Virus record (IMG/VR): IMGVR_UViG_3300012930_000016
Span: 1 to 43,946 of that record
Source: a virus
Strand: one strand, 5' to 3'
DNA: 43,946 nucleotides
Part shown: positions 28,788 to 36,334 of the stretch, piece after piece
Position numbering within the stretch: position 1 is the stretch's first letter
How the letters are laid out: each line of letters opens with the position of its first letter
Notes under the pieces: model-generated
Databases searched by the model: none
The model's input: the letters and a program-made list of their open reading frames with translations, nothing else
Told to the model about the DNA's origin: nothing
Translations under genes and position numbers: made by a program

Positions 28788-29599
28788 TGGGCTGGGCGCA
28801 ACTGGACGACCAGTTCCCCACACATCCCAAGGTGCTCAGCATCCTGGCACAGCCGGACGGGCTAGCGGCCATCGGCTTGTGGGCGGTCACCCTCGCCTGG
28901 GCGCACGCATACAGCAAGCGGCCGGCCGATCAGCAGGGCATCCTCCCCCGGGGCGTGGTGATGCACTGGCGGCCGGTACCCGAGTACCTGCGCGGACCCA
29001 ACGATGACTCACTGGAACAGCTGGAAGCGCTGGTGACCGTACTGGTCGTCGCGGGGATGTGGGACGAGCTGCCGGATGGGTCCGGCTGGCGCATCCACGA
29101 CTTCCGCGATTGGCAACAGCTGGAAGCGCGGGACCGGATGGTGGACGCGGGCAAGCGCGGTGCGGCAAAACGCTGGGGTACCCCGCTGCCGCTGGATGGG
29201 GTTGATGCCCCCCCTAATGGGGTGGCCACTGGGGTGGCTACGGGAGGGTCAATAGGGGGGGGAATGCCCCACCACCCACCACCCACCACCCACCACCAAG
29301 ATCAAGATCAAGATCAAAACCGTCGTGCGCCCGTCCCGGGCTTCGATGAGTTTTGGGCGACGTACCCCCGGAAAACCGCCAAGGCTGCCGCACGCCGCAA
29401 GTGGGACCAGGTCGTGAAGACCACCGACCAGGGGATGATCGTCGCCGCAGCTGCGCGGTTCGCTGAGCTGTGGGAGCAGCGGCTGGCGGCTGGCAAGGAA
29501 CCCAAGTTCATCCCGCACCCGGCGACGTGGCTGAACGGCGGTCGCTGGGATGACGAGGAGGAAGACGCTGAGGCCATCCGGCCTCAGTGGGACGCATGA
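28787..29599 (+). CDS. Replication initiator / helicase-loading protein
   Basis: A 270-residue protein. The N-terminal part (HPKVLSILAQPDGLAAIGLW, MHWRPVPEYLRG) is winged-helix-like, as in phage replisome organisers. A disordered His/Pro/Thr and Gln/Asp linker lies at ~160-180. The C-terminal domain FDEFWATYPRKTAKAAARRKW ... KFIPHPATWLNGGRW is typical of DnaD/DnaT-like or O-protein-related loaders. It probably melts the origin and delivers the DnaB-type helicase encoded nearby. The linker codons carry short direct repeats that may be the origin. Start coupled to the leader peptide. Confidence 0.75.
   Translation: MGWAQLDDQFPTHPKVLSILAQPDGLAAIGLWAVTLAWAHAYSKRPADQQGILPRGVVMHWRPVPEYLRGPNDDSLEQLEALVTVLVVAGMWDELPDGSGWRIHDFRDWQQLEARDRMVDAGKRGAAKRWGTPLPLDGVDAPPNGVATGVATGGSIGGGMPHHPPPTTHHQDQDQDQNRRAPVPGFDEFWATYPRKTAKAAARRKWDQVVKTTDQGMIVAAAARFAELWEQRLAAGKEPKFIPHPATWLNGGRWDDEEEDAEAIRPQWDA
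29268..29322. repeat. Direct repeats inside the initiator gene, possible origin
   Basis: About three and a half copies of a 7-base unit (CCACCCA) are followed directly by three copies of AAGATC and AAAACC. The second part is AT-richer than its surroundings. As in lambda O, where the origin lies in the initiator gene, these repeats fall in the linker region and could bind the initiator and unwind. Repeats may also just reflect a low-complexity linker. Confidence 0.45.
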
Positions 29600-29610
29600 G
29601 AGGAACGACC

Positions 29611-29856
29611 ATGGCACAGCGCAGGACCAACGACGAGATGTTCGACATGGGCACGTGGGTGGCGAGCACGCTGGCAGACATCAAGCTGGCGATGGAAGCC
29701 GAGGCACCCAACGACGCGACGGTGAGGATTCTGGCGACGTTCGGGGACTTCCTGGCCGACATGCGCAACGCCCGCAACTGGAGCGCGCTTGAGGAGCTTC
29801 GCTCCCACTGGCAGGTCAACCAGGACGGCGCGATGGCGCACGAGCGCTCCGCATGA
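29611..29856 (+). CDS. Small helical protein in the replication operon
   Basis: 81 residues from ATG at 29611 behind GAGAGGAACG. Mostly helical (GTWVASTLADIKLAMEAEAP, TFGDFLADMRNARNWSALEEL). ATGA overlap with the helicase gene. No family recognised. A helicase accessory role is suggested only by coupling. Confidence 0.6.
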   Translation: MAQRRTNDEMFDMGTWVASTLADIKLAMEAEAPNDATVRILATFGDFLADMRNARNWSALEELRSHWQVNQDGAMAHERSA

Positions 29857-31142
29857 GCGACGAGCTTCCCGCCGACGTGGAGGCCGAGAGGTACCTCCTC
29901 GGGTCGGTCCTGTCGGGTGGCGCGATGGCGCTGGAGATCGCGTGCGAGTGGGTCGGGCCGGATCAGTTCTTCAGGCCGGCGCACCAGGTGATCTACGGGG
30001 CGATGATCGCGATGGTGGCCGGGCAGCACCCGGTTGACCCGGTGACGCTGCGGGCGTGGATCGACAGGGACGGCGACCTGCAAGCCCTGGGCGGTCATGG
30101 CGGGGCGAGTATCTACCTCCACGAGCTGTACGCGCTGGGCGCTGCGCCTCAGTCAGCGGGGCACTACGGGCGCATCGTGCTGGGTGCGGCTCTGCGGCGC
30201 AACGGGATCGAGCACGCCTCCCGGGCGATCCAGTCGTTCCGGACGGCGGGCAACGACCCGGACGAGGTGATGCTGCACGTTGACGCGCAGCTGGACGCGA
30301 TGCGCCGCAACTCGGTGGCACGGTCGCAGTCGCGGACCTTCACGGAGGTGACCAGCGGTGTCGTGAAGATGCGCAGCGCGGTCATCCCGGGGCTGGTCGA
30401 GGCGCAGGAGCGCGTGGTCGTGGTGGCGGGGGAGGGCAAGGGCAAGACGACCGTCGCGCACCAGGTCGCCTTCTGCGCTGCTGCGGGCGTCCACCCGTTC
30501 GCCGGCACGCAGATCGCGCCGCAGCGGGTGATGATCTGGGACTTCGAGAACCCGGAGCTGCTGCTGTCACGGCGGTTCAGCCGGATGGGTGACGTTGCCG
30601 CCGCCTACCCGGGCTGGGACGAGGCCAACATGCGGTTCGAGCTGCGGCCGGGCGGGATCACCAGCATGCGGGATGTGTTCGAGCTGCGGGACGCTGTGCG
30701 CAGGTTTGAGCCGCAGCTGCTGATCGCCGGGCCGATCTACAAGATGATGCTCGGCAGCCCCGGCAAGGACGGCAACATGCTGGGGGTGCACTCCAAGGTC
30801 GCGATGTTCTTCGACCAGCTGCGGCAGGAGTACGGGTGCGCGCTGTGGATCGAGGCGCATGCCCCGTACGGCGGGGCGACCGGCGCGCGGGAGATGCGCC
30901 CGGAAGGCTCGTCCATGTGGGCGCGGTGGCCTGAGTTCGGGCTGGCGCTCTACAAGGCGACCAAGGCCCACGGCGGCGATACGGCGCTGGACGTGAAGCG
31001 GTTCCGTGGCGACCGGGAAGAGGGGCGGGTGTGGCCGGACTGGCTCACCCGCAACCCATACGGCGCCGGGTGGCCGTGGGTGGCGAACTACGGCAAGGCG
31101 CAGGCTCAGCTGCCGCTAGCGCCACCAGAGGAGGACCGGTGA
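29853..31142 (+). CDS. DnaB-type replicative helicase / RecA-fold ATPase
   Basis: A 429-residue protein. Residues 5-110 form a DnaB N-terminal helical domain (ADVEAERYLLGSVLSGG, QFFRPAHQVIYGAMIAM). From ~165 a RecA-like core has Walker A VVAGEGKGKTT with Lys198, a Walker B-like PQLLIAGP near residue 290, and LWIEAHAP as the sensor region. The AGEGKGKT form is that of the AAA_25 helicase/primase group. It unwinds DNA at the fork. It lacks an obvious primase domain. Confidence 0.85.
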   Translation: MSDELPADVEAERYLLGSVLSGGAMALEIACEWVGPDQFFRPAHQVIYGAMIAMVAGQHPVDPVTLRAWIDRDGDLQALGGHGGASIYLHELYALGAAPQSAGHYGRIVLGAALRRNGIEHASRAIQSFRTAGNDPDEVMLHVDAQLDAMRRNSVARSQSRTFTEVTSGVVKMRSAVIPGLVEAQERVVVVAGEGKGKTTVAHQVAFCAAAGVHPFAGTQIAPQRVMIWDFENPELLLSRRFSRMGDVAAAYPGWDEANMRFELRPGGITSMRDVFELRDAVRRFEPQLLIAGPIYKMMLGSPGKDGNMLGVHSKVAMFFDQLRQEYGCALWIEAHAPYGGATGAREMRPEGSSMWARWPEFGLALYKATKAHGGDTALDVKRFRGDREEGRVWPDWLTRNPYGAGWPWVANYGKAQAQLPLAPPEEDR

Positions 31143-31342
31143 AGTACGACACGCTCAAGCAGCTCAAGGACGCCTTCGATTCCGGGGCGCTGACCACCGA
31201 CGAAGACGGCCCGGTGGCGCTCGTGCTCGACAACGACGCGACAGGTGTCTACGTCGGTGAGGAGCACGTGTTCGAGATGCACCCTGCCGACGTGCTCGAT
31301 CAGGCGCTGAGCCTGCTCGGCATCCCGCACGAGCTGGCATGA
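31139..31342 (+). CDS. Small acidic protein
   Basis: A 67-residue protein from GTG in a GTGA overlap with the helicase. YDTLKQLKDAFDSGALTTDEDGPVALVLDND, then GVYVGEEHVFEMHPADVLDQAL. Looks like a compact alpha/beta protein. Also coupled by ATGA to the resolvase. Function unknown. Confidence 0.6.
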   Translation: MKYDTLKQLKDAFDSGALTTDEDGPVALVLDNDATGVYVGEEHVFEMHPADVLDQALSLLGIPHELA

Positions 31343-31905
31343 TGCGGGTGGCGGGGCTGGACCCGGCGCTGTCGTCGTTCGGGTCGGCGGTAGTGCATCC
31401 CGGCGAGGCTCGCAGCGACAACGGGGTAATGCTGGCTCCGCTGGTGCGCACCTACCGCACTAAGGTGCCGATGACCGGCCATGCCCGGCTGGCGGGGCTG
31501 CTGAACCAGGTGCGGCTGGTGTGCGACGGCGCGGACGTGGTGGTCATCGAGGACATACTCGTGCGCAGGGTGCCCGGTAACGCGATCGGGCCGCTGGCGG
31601 GGCTGCACTGGCTGGTCAGGCACGAGCTGTGGATGGCCGGGATACCGTACGTCCCGGTGAACACGACGCACCGCGCCAAGTGGCTCACGGGCAAGGGCAA
31701 CGCGGGCAAGGACGAATGCCTGGCGGCGGCGATCAAGCGGTTCCCGATGGCCGACCTGAAGGGCAATGACGAGGCGGACGCGCTGACGCTGGCCGCCATG
31801 GGCGCGGCGCACTACGGGTACCCGCTGGTGCGGATGCCTGCGTCCGCCGATGAGGTGCTGGCCAAGATCACTTGGCCAGCCGTGAGAGGAGACAGCAGTG
31901 GGTGA
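31339..31905 (+). CDS. RuvC-like Holliday junction resolvase
   Basis: A 188-residue protein of RNase H fold. GLDPALSSFG with Asp8, DVVVIEDIL with Glu71, and a late GNDEADALTLAAMG with Asp144 and Asp147 give the four acidic metal ligands expected of RuvC. LNQVRLVCDGADVV and KWLTGKGNAGKDECLAA complete the fold. It resolves branched DNA made by replication and by the RecT/exonuclease pair, preparing DNA for packaging. Confidence 0.88.
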   Translation: MMRVAGLDPALSSFGSAVVHPGEARSDNGVMLAPLVRTYRTKVPMTGHARLAGLLNQVRLVCDGADVVVIEDILVRRVPGNAIGPLAGLHWLVRHELWMAGIPYVPVNTTHRAKWLTGKGNAGKDECLAAAIKRFPMADLKGNDEADALTLAAMGAAHYGYPLVRMPASADEVLAKITWPAVRGDSSG

Positions 31906-32455
31906 CATCAGCGTCTCGGGGAAGCTCCCCGCAGGCGACGGGAACGGGCTGGTCGCAATCGCGCAGCAGCTCATCAACCAGGCGATGGGCGACTCACCAC
32001 CGAAGATCCACCTGTGCGTTGCGCTGGTGGACGCGGCAAAGGTGACCGTGAACGCCGACACGCACGAGCTGATCCCGATGGCGCGAATCAGGCGCATCGA
32101 GGTCATTATGGAGCCGGAGGACGTGGAGGTGCTGCGCAGCCTCATGTCTCGGGCGCTGGACCAGCGGACGGGGCGGGAGGCGCTGCCGTACAACCTGGAG
32201 CGGGAGATCCGGGGCGTGTTCACCGACACTGACCCGGAGCAGATCACGGCCGAGCAGCGCGCGGCGGACGACCCGACCGGAGGCCCGCCAATCGGGTTCA
32301 TCGCACCAGCGGGGCAGGAGCCGCTACCCGCAGGCGACGGGGACGGTGAAGTGGACACGAGTGCCTGGCCGGATGACCCGTCTGGCCTGGACCAGCCGGC
32401 CAGTACCGACGACAAGGACGAGGAGGACGGCACCGATGATGCCGCTGACGAGTAG
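31898..32455 (+). CDS. Hypothetical protein with acidic tail
   Basis: 185 residues from GTG at 31898 behind GAGAGGAGACAGC. A folded first 110 residues (HLCVALVDAAKVTVNADTHE, ARIRRIEVIMEPEDVEVLRS, LEREIRGVFTD) and a long disordered acidic end (DDKDEEDGTDDAADE). The acidic tail recalls single-strand-binding proteins that recruit partners, but no OB-fold signature is clear. Overlaps the protease gene by 20 bases. Confidence 0.6.
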   Translation: MGDISVSGKLPAGDGNGLVAIAQQLINQAMGDSPPKIHLCVALVDAAKVTVNADTHELIPMARIRRIEVIMEPEDVEVLRSLMSRALDQRTGREALPYNLEREIRGVFTDTDPEQITAEQRAADDPTGGPPIGFIAPAGQEPLPAGDGDGEVDTSAWPDDPSGLDQPASTDDKDEEDGTDDAADE

Positions 32456-33407
32456 GCAGCTGGGCAGGCGGCCCACCGATCCGCGCAGGCTCGCGGAGGT
32501 GATCCCGCTGACGCTGACCGGCGTGGTGCCGGCGCATCCCACCACGGTCGACCATCTCGGACAGGTGCGCGGGTGGGTGCTGGGCGGCAATGACAGGTTC
32601 GGCACGTGCGGGCCAACCAGCGTGGCCAACGACGCGGTGCAGTCGTGGCGGTACCTGCTGGGCGAGGACGTCACGGTCGCTGACGCGGACGTGTTCGACC
32701 TGTACCGCAGGAGCGGCAATCCCGGCTTCGATCCCGCCACGGGTGACGGTGACGACGGGGTGGACATGACGGTGATGCTCGACGCGCTGGTAAGCGGGGG
32801 CATCACGGTCACGCACGCGGACGGCAAGCGGGAGGTGGTGAAGCCGCTGTGCTATGCGAAGTTCAACCCGCAGAACCCGGACCTGGTGCGGGCGGTGGTG
32901 TCGATCTTCGGCGGGTCGCTGTTCGGCGTGGACCTGGAGCAGGCGCAGCAGGCGCAGACCGAAGCGGGGCTGTGGGATTCCAGCCAGTCGCCGGAGTGGG
33001 GCGGGCACGCGATCCTGGGCGGCGGGTACACGTCGCAGAAGACGGGCCGGGACGTGCTGGTGGTCACGTGGGCTGAGGTCATCGGAACGACGGACGCGTT
33101 CATGCTCCACCAGCTGCAAGAGGCGTTCGTGCTGGTGTGGCCGGCGCTGTGGACGCACCCGGTCTTCCAGGCGGGCGTTGACCAGGCGGCGCTGGCCGCT
33201 GACTACCAGGCGGCGACGGGCCGGCCATTCCCCGTGATCGTGCCGCCGTCCCCGGTGCCCCCGCCGTCTCCGTCTCCCGGGCGGGACCAGTACGACGTGC
33301 GGCTGTGGAACGCCACGGCGCAGTGGGCGGGCATGCACCACGTCGGCGGTAACCGCAAGGCTGCTGCTGCGGTGGAGGAGTGGGCTAGCGAAAAGGGGCT
33401 TGCGTAG
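32436..33407 (+). CDS. Papain-like cysteine protease (C39/C1-like) in the replication block
   Basis: 323 residues from ATG at 32436 behind GAGGAGGACGG. The motif RFGTCGPTSVANDAV with Cys58 on a helix and EWGGHAILGGGY with His191 is the catalytic arrangement of papain-like peptidases. A Pro/Ser linker (VPPSPVPPPSPSPG) leads to a small C-terminal helical segment (AQWAGMHHVGGNRKAAAAVEE). Many actinophages carry such a protein at this place, with unknown substrate. No signal peptide. It could process phage or host proteins during replication. Confidence 0.7.
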   Translation: MMPLTSRQLGRRPTDPRRLAEVIPLTLTGVVPAHPTTVDHLGQVRGWVLGGNDRFGTCGPTSVANDAVQSWRYLLGEDVTVADADVFDLYRRSGNPGFDPATGDGDDGVDMTVMLDALVSGGITVTHADGKREVVKPLCYAKFNPQNPDLVRAVVSIFGGSLFGVDLEQAQQAQTEAGLWDSSQSPEWGGHAILGGGYTSQKTGRDVLVVTWAEVIGTTDAFMLHQLQEAFVLVWPALWTHPVFQAGVDQAALAADYQAATGRPFPVIVPPSPVPPPSPSPGRDQYDVRLWNATAQWAGMHHVGGNRKAAAAVEEWASEKGLA

Positions 33408-33410
33408 GGG

Positions 33411-33439
33411 TTACGACCACGGGCGCAAGCCCGTACACT
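33411..33439 (+). promoter_or_regulatory. Rightward promoter of the DUF932 gene
   Basis: TTACGA at 33411-33416, a 17-base spacer and TACACT at 33434-33439, followed by CGTGTGCAGC. It starts four bases after the protease stop. The ACTCGTGTG box overlaps the -10. This is the best-formed promoter in the window. Confidence 0.6.
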
Positions 33440-33446
33440 CGTGTGC

Positions 33447-33472
33447 AGCGGGGTGCAGCACCGCACCCCGCT
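33447..33472 (+). other. Perfect leader hairpin
   Basis: AGCGGGGTGC at 33447-33456 and GCACCCCGCT at 33463-33472 form a 10-bp stem with loop AGCACC. It is the first thing transcribed from the promoter just upstream and lies before the GTGAGAGGA ribosome site. It may stabilise the mRNA or regulate translation. Confidence 0.5.
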
Positions 33473-33498
33473 ACGCACAGCCCGTGAGAGGACACCAG

Positions 33499-34794
33499 AT
33501 GGCAAGCACCGCAAGCACCGTGGACCGCAACGAAGCCTTCGCCGCCGAGCGGCGCGAGCAGGTCTCCGCGATCATGGCGTACAACGCCGGCATACCCGCG
33601 CAGGCCGCAGCCGCTGAGCAGGCCGCAGCAGCGATTAACGCGCAGACCGAGGCCCGGATCGCCAAGGGCGAGCTGACCCCGATCGGGAACGGCGCGTACC
33701 GCGTGAACACCGGGTGGGACGCCGGCGAGACGTGGCGGATGCGACAGCCGGCCGGAATGCCGCAGCCCATGCTGCTGCCGGAGTCCAACCTGGACGAGTC
33801 CACGGGCACCGCAGCGCTGTACACCCGCGTGCCGGCCTGGCACGGGCTGGGCAACGTGATCCCGGAGGGCGTGAGCGACCTGGCTGAGGTGCTGCGGCTC
33901 GGCGGAATCGACTTCACCGTGTTGCAGCGCGCAGCGCGGTTCGCCCTTGATGACGACGAGCTGGCCGCAGAGATCACCCGGCCCGCCACGCAGCTGGTGC
34001 CCGGCCAGTTCGTGAACCTGCGCTCGGACACGATGGCCCCGCTGGGCATCGTGGGCAAGGTGTACACGCCGATCCAGACGCTGGACGCCGGCGCGTTCCT
34101 GCAAGACCTGGTGCAGGACTACGGGCTGCTGTTCGAGAGCGCCGGCGCCACCTACGGTGGCCGGCACGTGTTCATCGGAATGAAGCTGCCGGACGACATC
34201 GAAATTGACCTGGGTGACGGCCGGCTGGACACGATACGCCAGTACCTGTACTGGCTCAACACCAACGACGGCACGGGCAAGGCGCGGGTGACGGTCTCCC
34301 CGTGGCGGGTGGAGTGCGGGAACACCGAGCGGTTCAACGTGCGGGACGCGGTTACCAGCTGGGGTACCCGGCACACCACCAACGCGCTCAAGCGGGTGGA
34401 GGAAGCGCGCCGGACGCTGGGCCTGGCGGGCAAGCACTTCGAGCAGCTGCGGGTCGAGGAGGAGGCGCTGGCGCGGACGAGCGTGGTGGCCCGCGACGTG
34501 GAGAAGCTGCTCAAGGAGCTGTGGCCGCTGGAAAAGGACGCGACCGACCGGCAGAAGCGCACAGCTGACGAGCGGGCCGGCGTGATCACGAGCATGTGGC
34601 GCGGAGAGTCGGAGGAGCTGGGCAAGACCGCGTACGCCGCCGAGCGCGCGTTCACCGAGTACCTGGACCACGTGGCCCCGCGCAGGGTGACCGGTGACCG
34701 GATGGCCGCTGCACGCGCCACGGCGATCATCGAGGGCAGTGAGGACGCCGCGAAGGCTCACGTGCACAGCAAGCTGATGCTGAAGGTCAAGTAA
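33499..34794 (+). CDS. DUF932 / phage-plasmid-like protein (TIGR03299 type)
   Basis: 431 residues from ATG at 33499 behind GTGAGAGGACACC. After a low-complexity Ala-rich start come WHGLGNVIPEGVSDLAEVLRLGG, FVNLRSDTMAPLGIVGKVYTPIQ, GRHVFIGMKLPDDIEID and SPWRVECGNTERF, which together mark the DUF932 family widespread in phages and plasmids. The C-terminus is helical. Family members are often abundant early proteins linked to DNA replication or transfer, but no activity is established. It has its own promoter and terminator. Confidence 0.85.
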   Translation: MASTASTVDRNEAFAAERREQVSAIMAYNAGIPAQAAAAEQAAAAINAQTEARIAKGELTPIGNGAYRVNTGWDAGETWRMRQPAGMPQPMLLPESNLDESTGTAALYTRVPAWHGLGNVIPEGVSDLAEVLRLGGIDFTVLQRAARFALDDDELAAEITRPATQLVPGQFVNLRSDTMAPLGIVGKVYTPIQTLDAGAFLQDLVQDYGLLFESAGATYGGRHVFIGMKLPDDIEIDLGDGRLDTIRQYLYWLNTNDGTGKARVTVSPWRVECGNTERFNVRDAVTSWGTRHTTNALKRVEEARRTLGLAGKHFEQLRVEEEALARTSVVARDVEKLLKELWPLEKDATDRQKRTADERAGVITSMWRGESEELGKTAYAAERAFTEYLDHVAPRRVTGDRMAAARATAIIEGSEDAAKAHVHSKLMLKVK

Positions 34795-34805
34795 CCCGCT
34801 AAGCC

Positions 34806-34844
34806 CCGCTACCCTGGCCCGTCCCCCCCGGGCTGGGGTAGCGG
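34806..34844 (+). terminator. Hairpin after the DUF932 gene
   Basis: Sixteen-base arms at 34806-34821 (CCGCTACCCTGGCCCG) and 34829-34844 pair fully if two G-U pairs are allowed, with loop TCCCCCC. No U-run follows. It lies between the DUF932 gene and the deazaguanine operon and could reduce read-through into it. Confidence 0.6.
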
Positions 34845-34849
34845 CACAT

Positions 34850-34861
34850 AGGAGGTGATCC
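34850..34861 (+). promoter_or_regulatory. Full-length Shine-Dalgarno sequence
   Basis: AGGAGGTGATCC is complementary over 12 bases to the conserved 3' end of 16S rRNA. GGAGG lies eight bases before ATG at 34864. It implies very efficient initiation at the first gene of the modification operon and decides the start over a GTG at 34855. Confidence 0.75.
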
Positions 34862-34863
34862 AG

Positions 34864-35148
34864 ATGACGGAGCAAGAGGAGCTGGTTGGTATGCCGCAGG
34901 TGTGCGCGCTGACTGGCTTCAAGCCGGATACGGTGCGCAACTACCTGGCGCGCACCAACCGCAAGGAGCGGGAGGGCACTGAGCGAGGACCGTTTGACTT
35001 CCCGCCTAAGTGCGGTGAGGAGCGGCGGGACTTCATCAAGTCGAACGGTCAGCGGGGCGTGGTGATGAACTCGCCGCTGTGGAGGCGGGCGGACATCGAC
35101 CGCTACCTTGAGGCGCGCGCTGCGCGGGAGCGGGAGCTGGTGCAGTGA
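34864..35148 (+). CDS. HTH protein, first gene of the modification operon
   Basis: A 94-residue protein starting MTEQEELVGMPQVCALTGFK. The segment GMPQVCALTGFKPDTVRNYLA is a MerR/excisionase-like helix-turn-helix, and SPLWRRADIDRYLEARA at the end matches the usual second part of such domains. It has an exceptionally strong ribosome site and is coupled by GTGA to the ParB-like gene. It may regulate the deazaguanine genes or guide a DNA-acting partner. Confidence 0.7.
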   Translation: MTEQEELVGMPQVCALTGFKPDTVRNYLARTNRKEREGTERGPFDFPPKCGEERRDFIKSNGQRGVVMNSPLWRRADIDRYLEARAARERELVQ

Positions 35149-35765
35149 CCGAGCAGGCTGAGTTCTGGCTGGCCCAGCAGGAGTACGACCCGGCGATACC
35201 GATTGACCAGCTGACGGAGCACCCGGACAACTACAACCAGGGGGACATCGGGGCGATCTCGGTGTCGATGGACTCGCACGGGTTCTACGGGGCGGTCATC
35301 GCGCAGCGCAGCACGGGGCGCATCCTGGCCGGCAACCACCGTTACCGCACCGCGCAGGTCAAGGGGGCGCATACCATCCCGGGCTTCTGGCTGGAGTGCG
35401 ACGACGACGAGGCCGCCGAGATCCTCGCGGTGGACAACCGGACAACCCACCTGGCCACCTTCGATGAGGCGAAGCTGGTGGAGCTGCTGACCCGCGCAGC
35501 GCACTCACCCCGGGGACTGGCAGGCACGGGGTACAGCGGGGATGACCTGGACGACCTGATCCAGCAGCTCCAGCCGCCTGACCTGGGCGGGCTTGGCGGG
35601 GGTAGCGGCGGTGGCCCGAACGACGAGGACTTGTGGCCGGTGCTGAAGTTCAAGGTGGCCCCGGAGGCGCGGGACCGGTTCTACGCGCTGACGGACGAGG
35701 CCACTGAGACCAGTGACGCGGGCCGGTTCATGCACCTCCTGGGCGTGGCGCAGGGGACCGAATGA
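35145..35765 (+). CDS. ParB-like nuclease-domain protein
   Basis: A 206-residue protein. IPIDQLTEHPDNYNQGDIGAI, GFYGAVIAQRSTGRILAGNHRY and EAAEILAVDNRTTHLATFDE form the ParB/sulfiredoxin-type domain (residues ~17-115), including the GNHR motif that binds nucleotide in this fold. A Gly-rich linker and a small C-terminal domain (LKFKVAPEARDRFYALTDE) follow. Bacterial dpd clusters also carry a ParB-like ATPase (DpdB) beside DpdA, so a role in target DNA recognition or modification is plausible. Coupled by ATGA to the methyltransferase. Confidence 0.75.
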   Translation: MTEQAEFWLAQQEYDPAIPIDQLTEHPDNYNQGDIGAISVSMDSHGFYGAVIAQRSTGRILAGNHRYRTAQVKGAHTIPGFWLECDDDEAAEILAVDNRTTHLATFDEAKLVELLTRAAHSPRGLAGTGYSGDDLDDLIQQLQPPDLGGLGGGSGGGPNDEDLWPVLKFKVAPEARDRFYALTDEATETSDAGRFMHLLGVAQGTE

Positions 35766-36334
35766 GCGGCGACTGGAACGTTGCGCAGGTGGTAGCGCAG
35801 CTCGCGGTCGGGGAGTACCACGCTATCCAGCAGGAGGACGAGCTTGCGGAGCTGCTGCGGCGGGTGATGGGCCTATGGCCGAAGATCATCATCGAGATCG
35901 GCTGTGACGCGGGCGGGACGCTGTACGCATGGCGGCAGCTATGCGGTGAGGTGTACGGCATCACGCTGCCGGTGTCTCCCCCGGGCGAGGGGATGTTCGC
36001 GCAGGGCGTGCACCCGCTTAACCCGCACGGCGCGCGGGTGTACTTCGGTGACTCCCACGGGCGGGACGCCTACCTGTGGCTGACGCGGCAGCTGGACGGC
36101 CGGAAGGCCGACTTCCTGTTCATCGACGGCGACCACGACCCGTACGGGGTCCTGGCCGACTTCGACATGTACGGGCACCTGGTGCGCCCGGGGGGGGTCA
36201 TCGCGCTGGACGACGTGGTGAACCCGGACCTGTCGGTGCGGCTGGCGTGGCTAACGATCAGCGCCACGCACCCCCGCACAGAGGTCATCAGGCGCGGCAG
36301 CCTGCCAGCGGGGATCGGGATCGTGCATGCGTGA
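35762..36334 (+). CDS. Class I SAM-dependent methyltransferase
   Basis: A 190-residue protein. Motif I IIIEIGCDAGGTLYAW, an acidic residue after it in EVYGITLP, then ADFLFIDGDHDPYGVLADF and LVRPGGVIALDDV match the Methyltransf_24 / cephalosporin-hydroxylase-like group, which acts on small molecules or sugars. No NPPY or DPPY motif of base N-methylases is present, so it is not a classic DNA N-methylase. It overlaps the dpdA gene by eight bases, so it may decorate the deazaguanine base, a nucleotide precursor or another substrate. Confidence 0.78.
   Translation: MSGDWNVAQVVAQLAVGEYHAIQQEDELAELLRRVMGLWPKIIIEIGCDAGGTLYAWRQLCGEVYGITLPVSPPGEGMFAQGVHPLNPHGARVYFGDSHGRDAYLWLTRQLDGRKADFLFIDGDHDPYGVLADFDMYGHLVRPGGVIALDDVVNPDLSVRLAWLTISATHPRTEVIRRGSLPAGIGIVHA

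Noticed and set aside
29268-29322. Possible CRISPR-like repeats
   Set aside because: Repeat units of 6-7 bases without spacers. Better explained as iterons or a low-complexity linker.
35762-36334. DNA adenine or cytosine methylase of a restriction system
   Set aside because: No DPPY/NPPY or PCQ motif and no restriction enzyme partner nearby; motifs fit a small-molecule methyltransferase.
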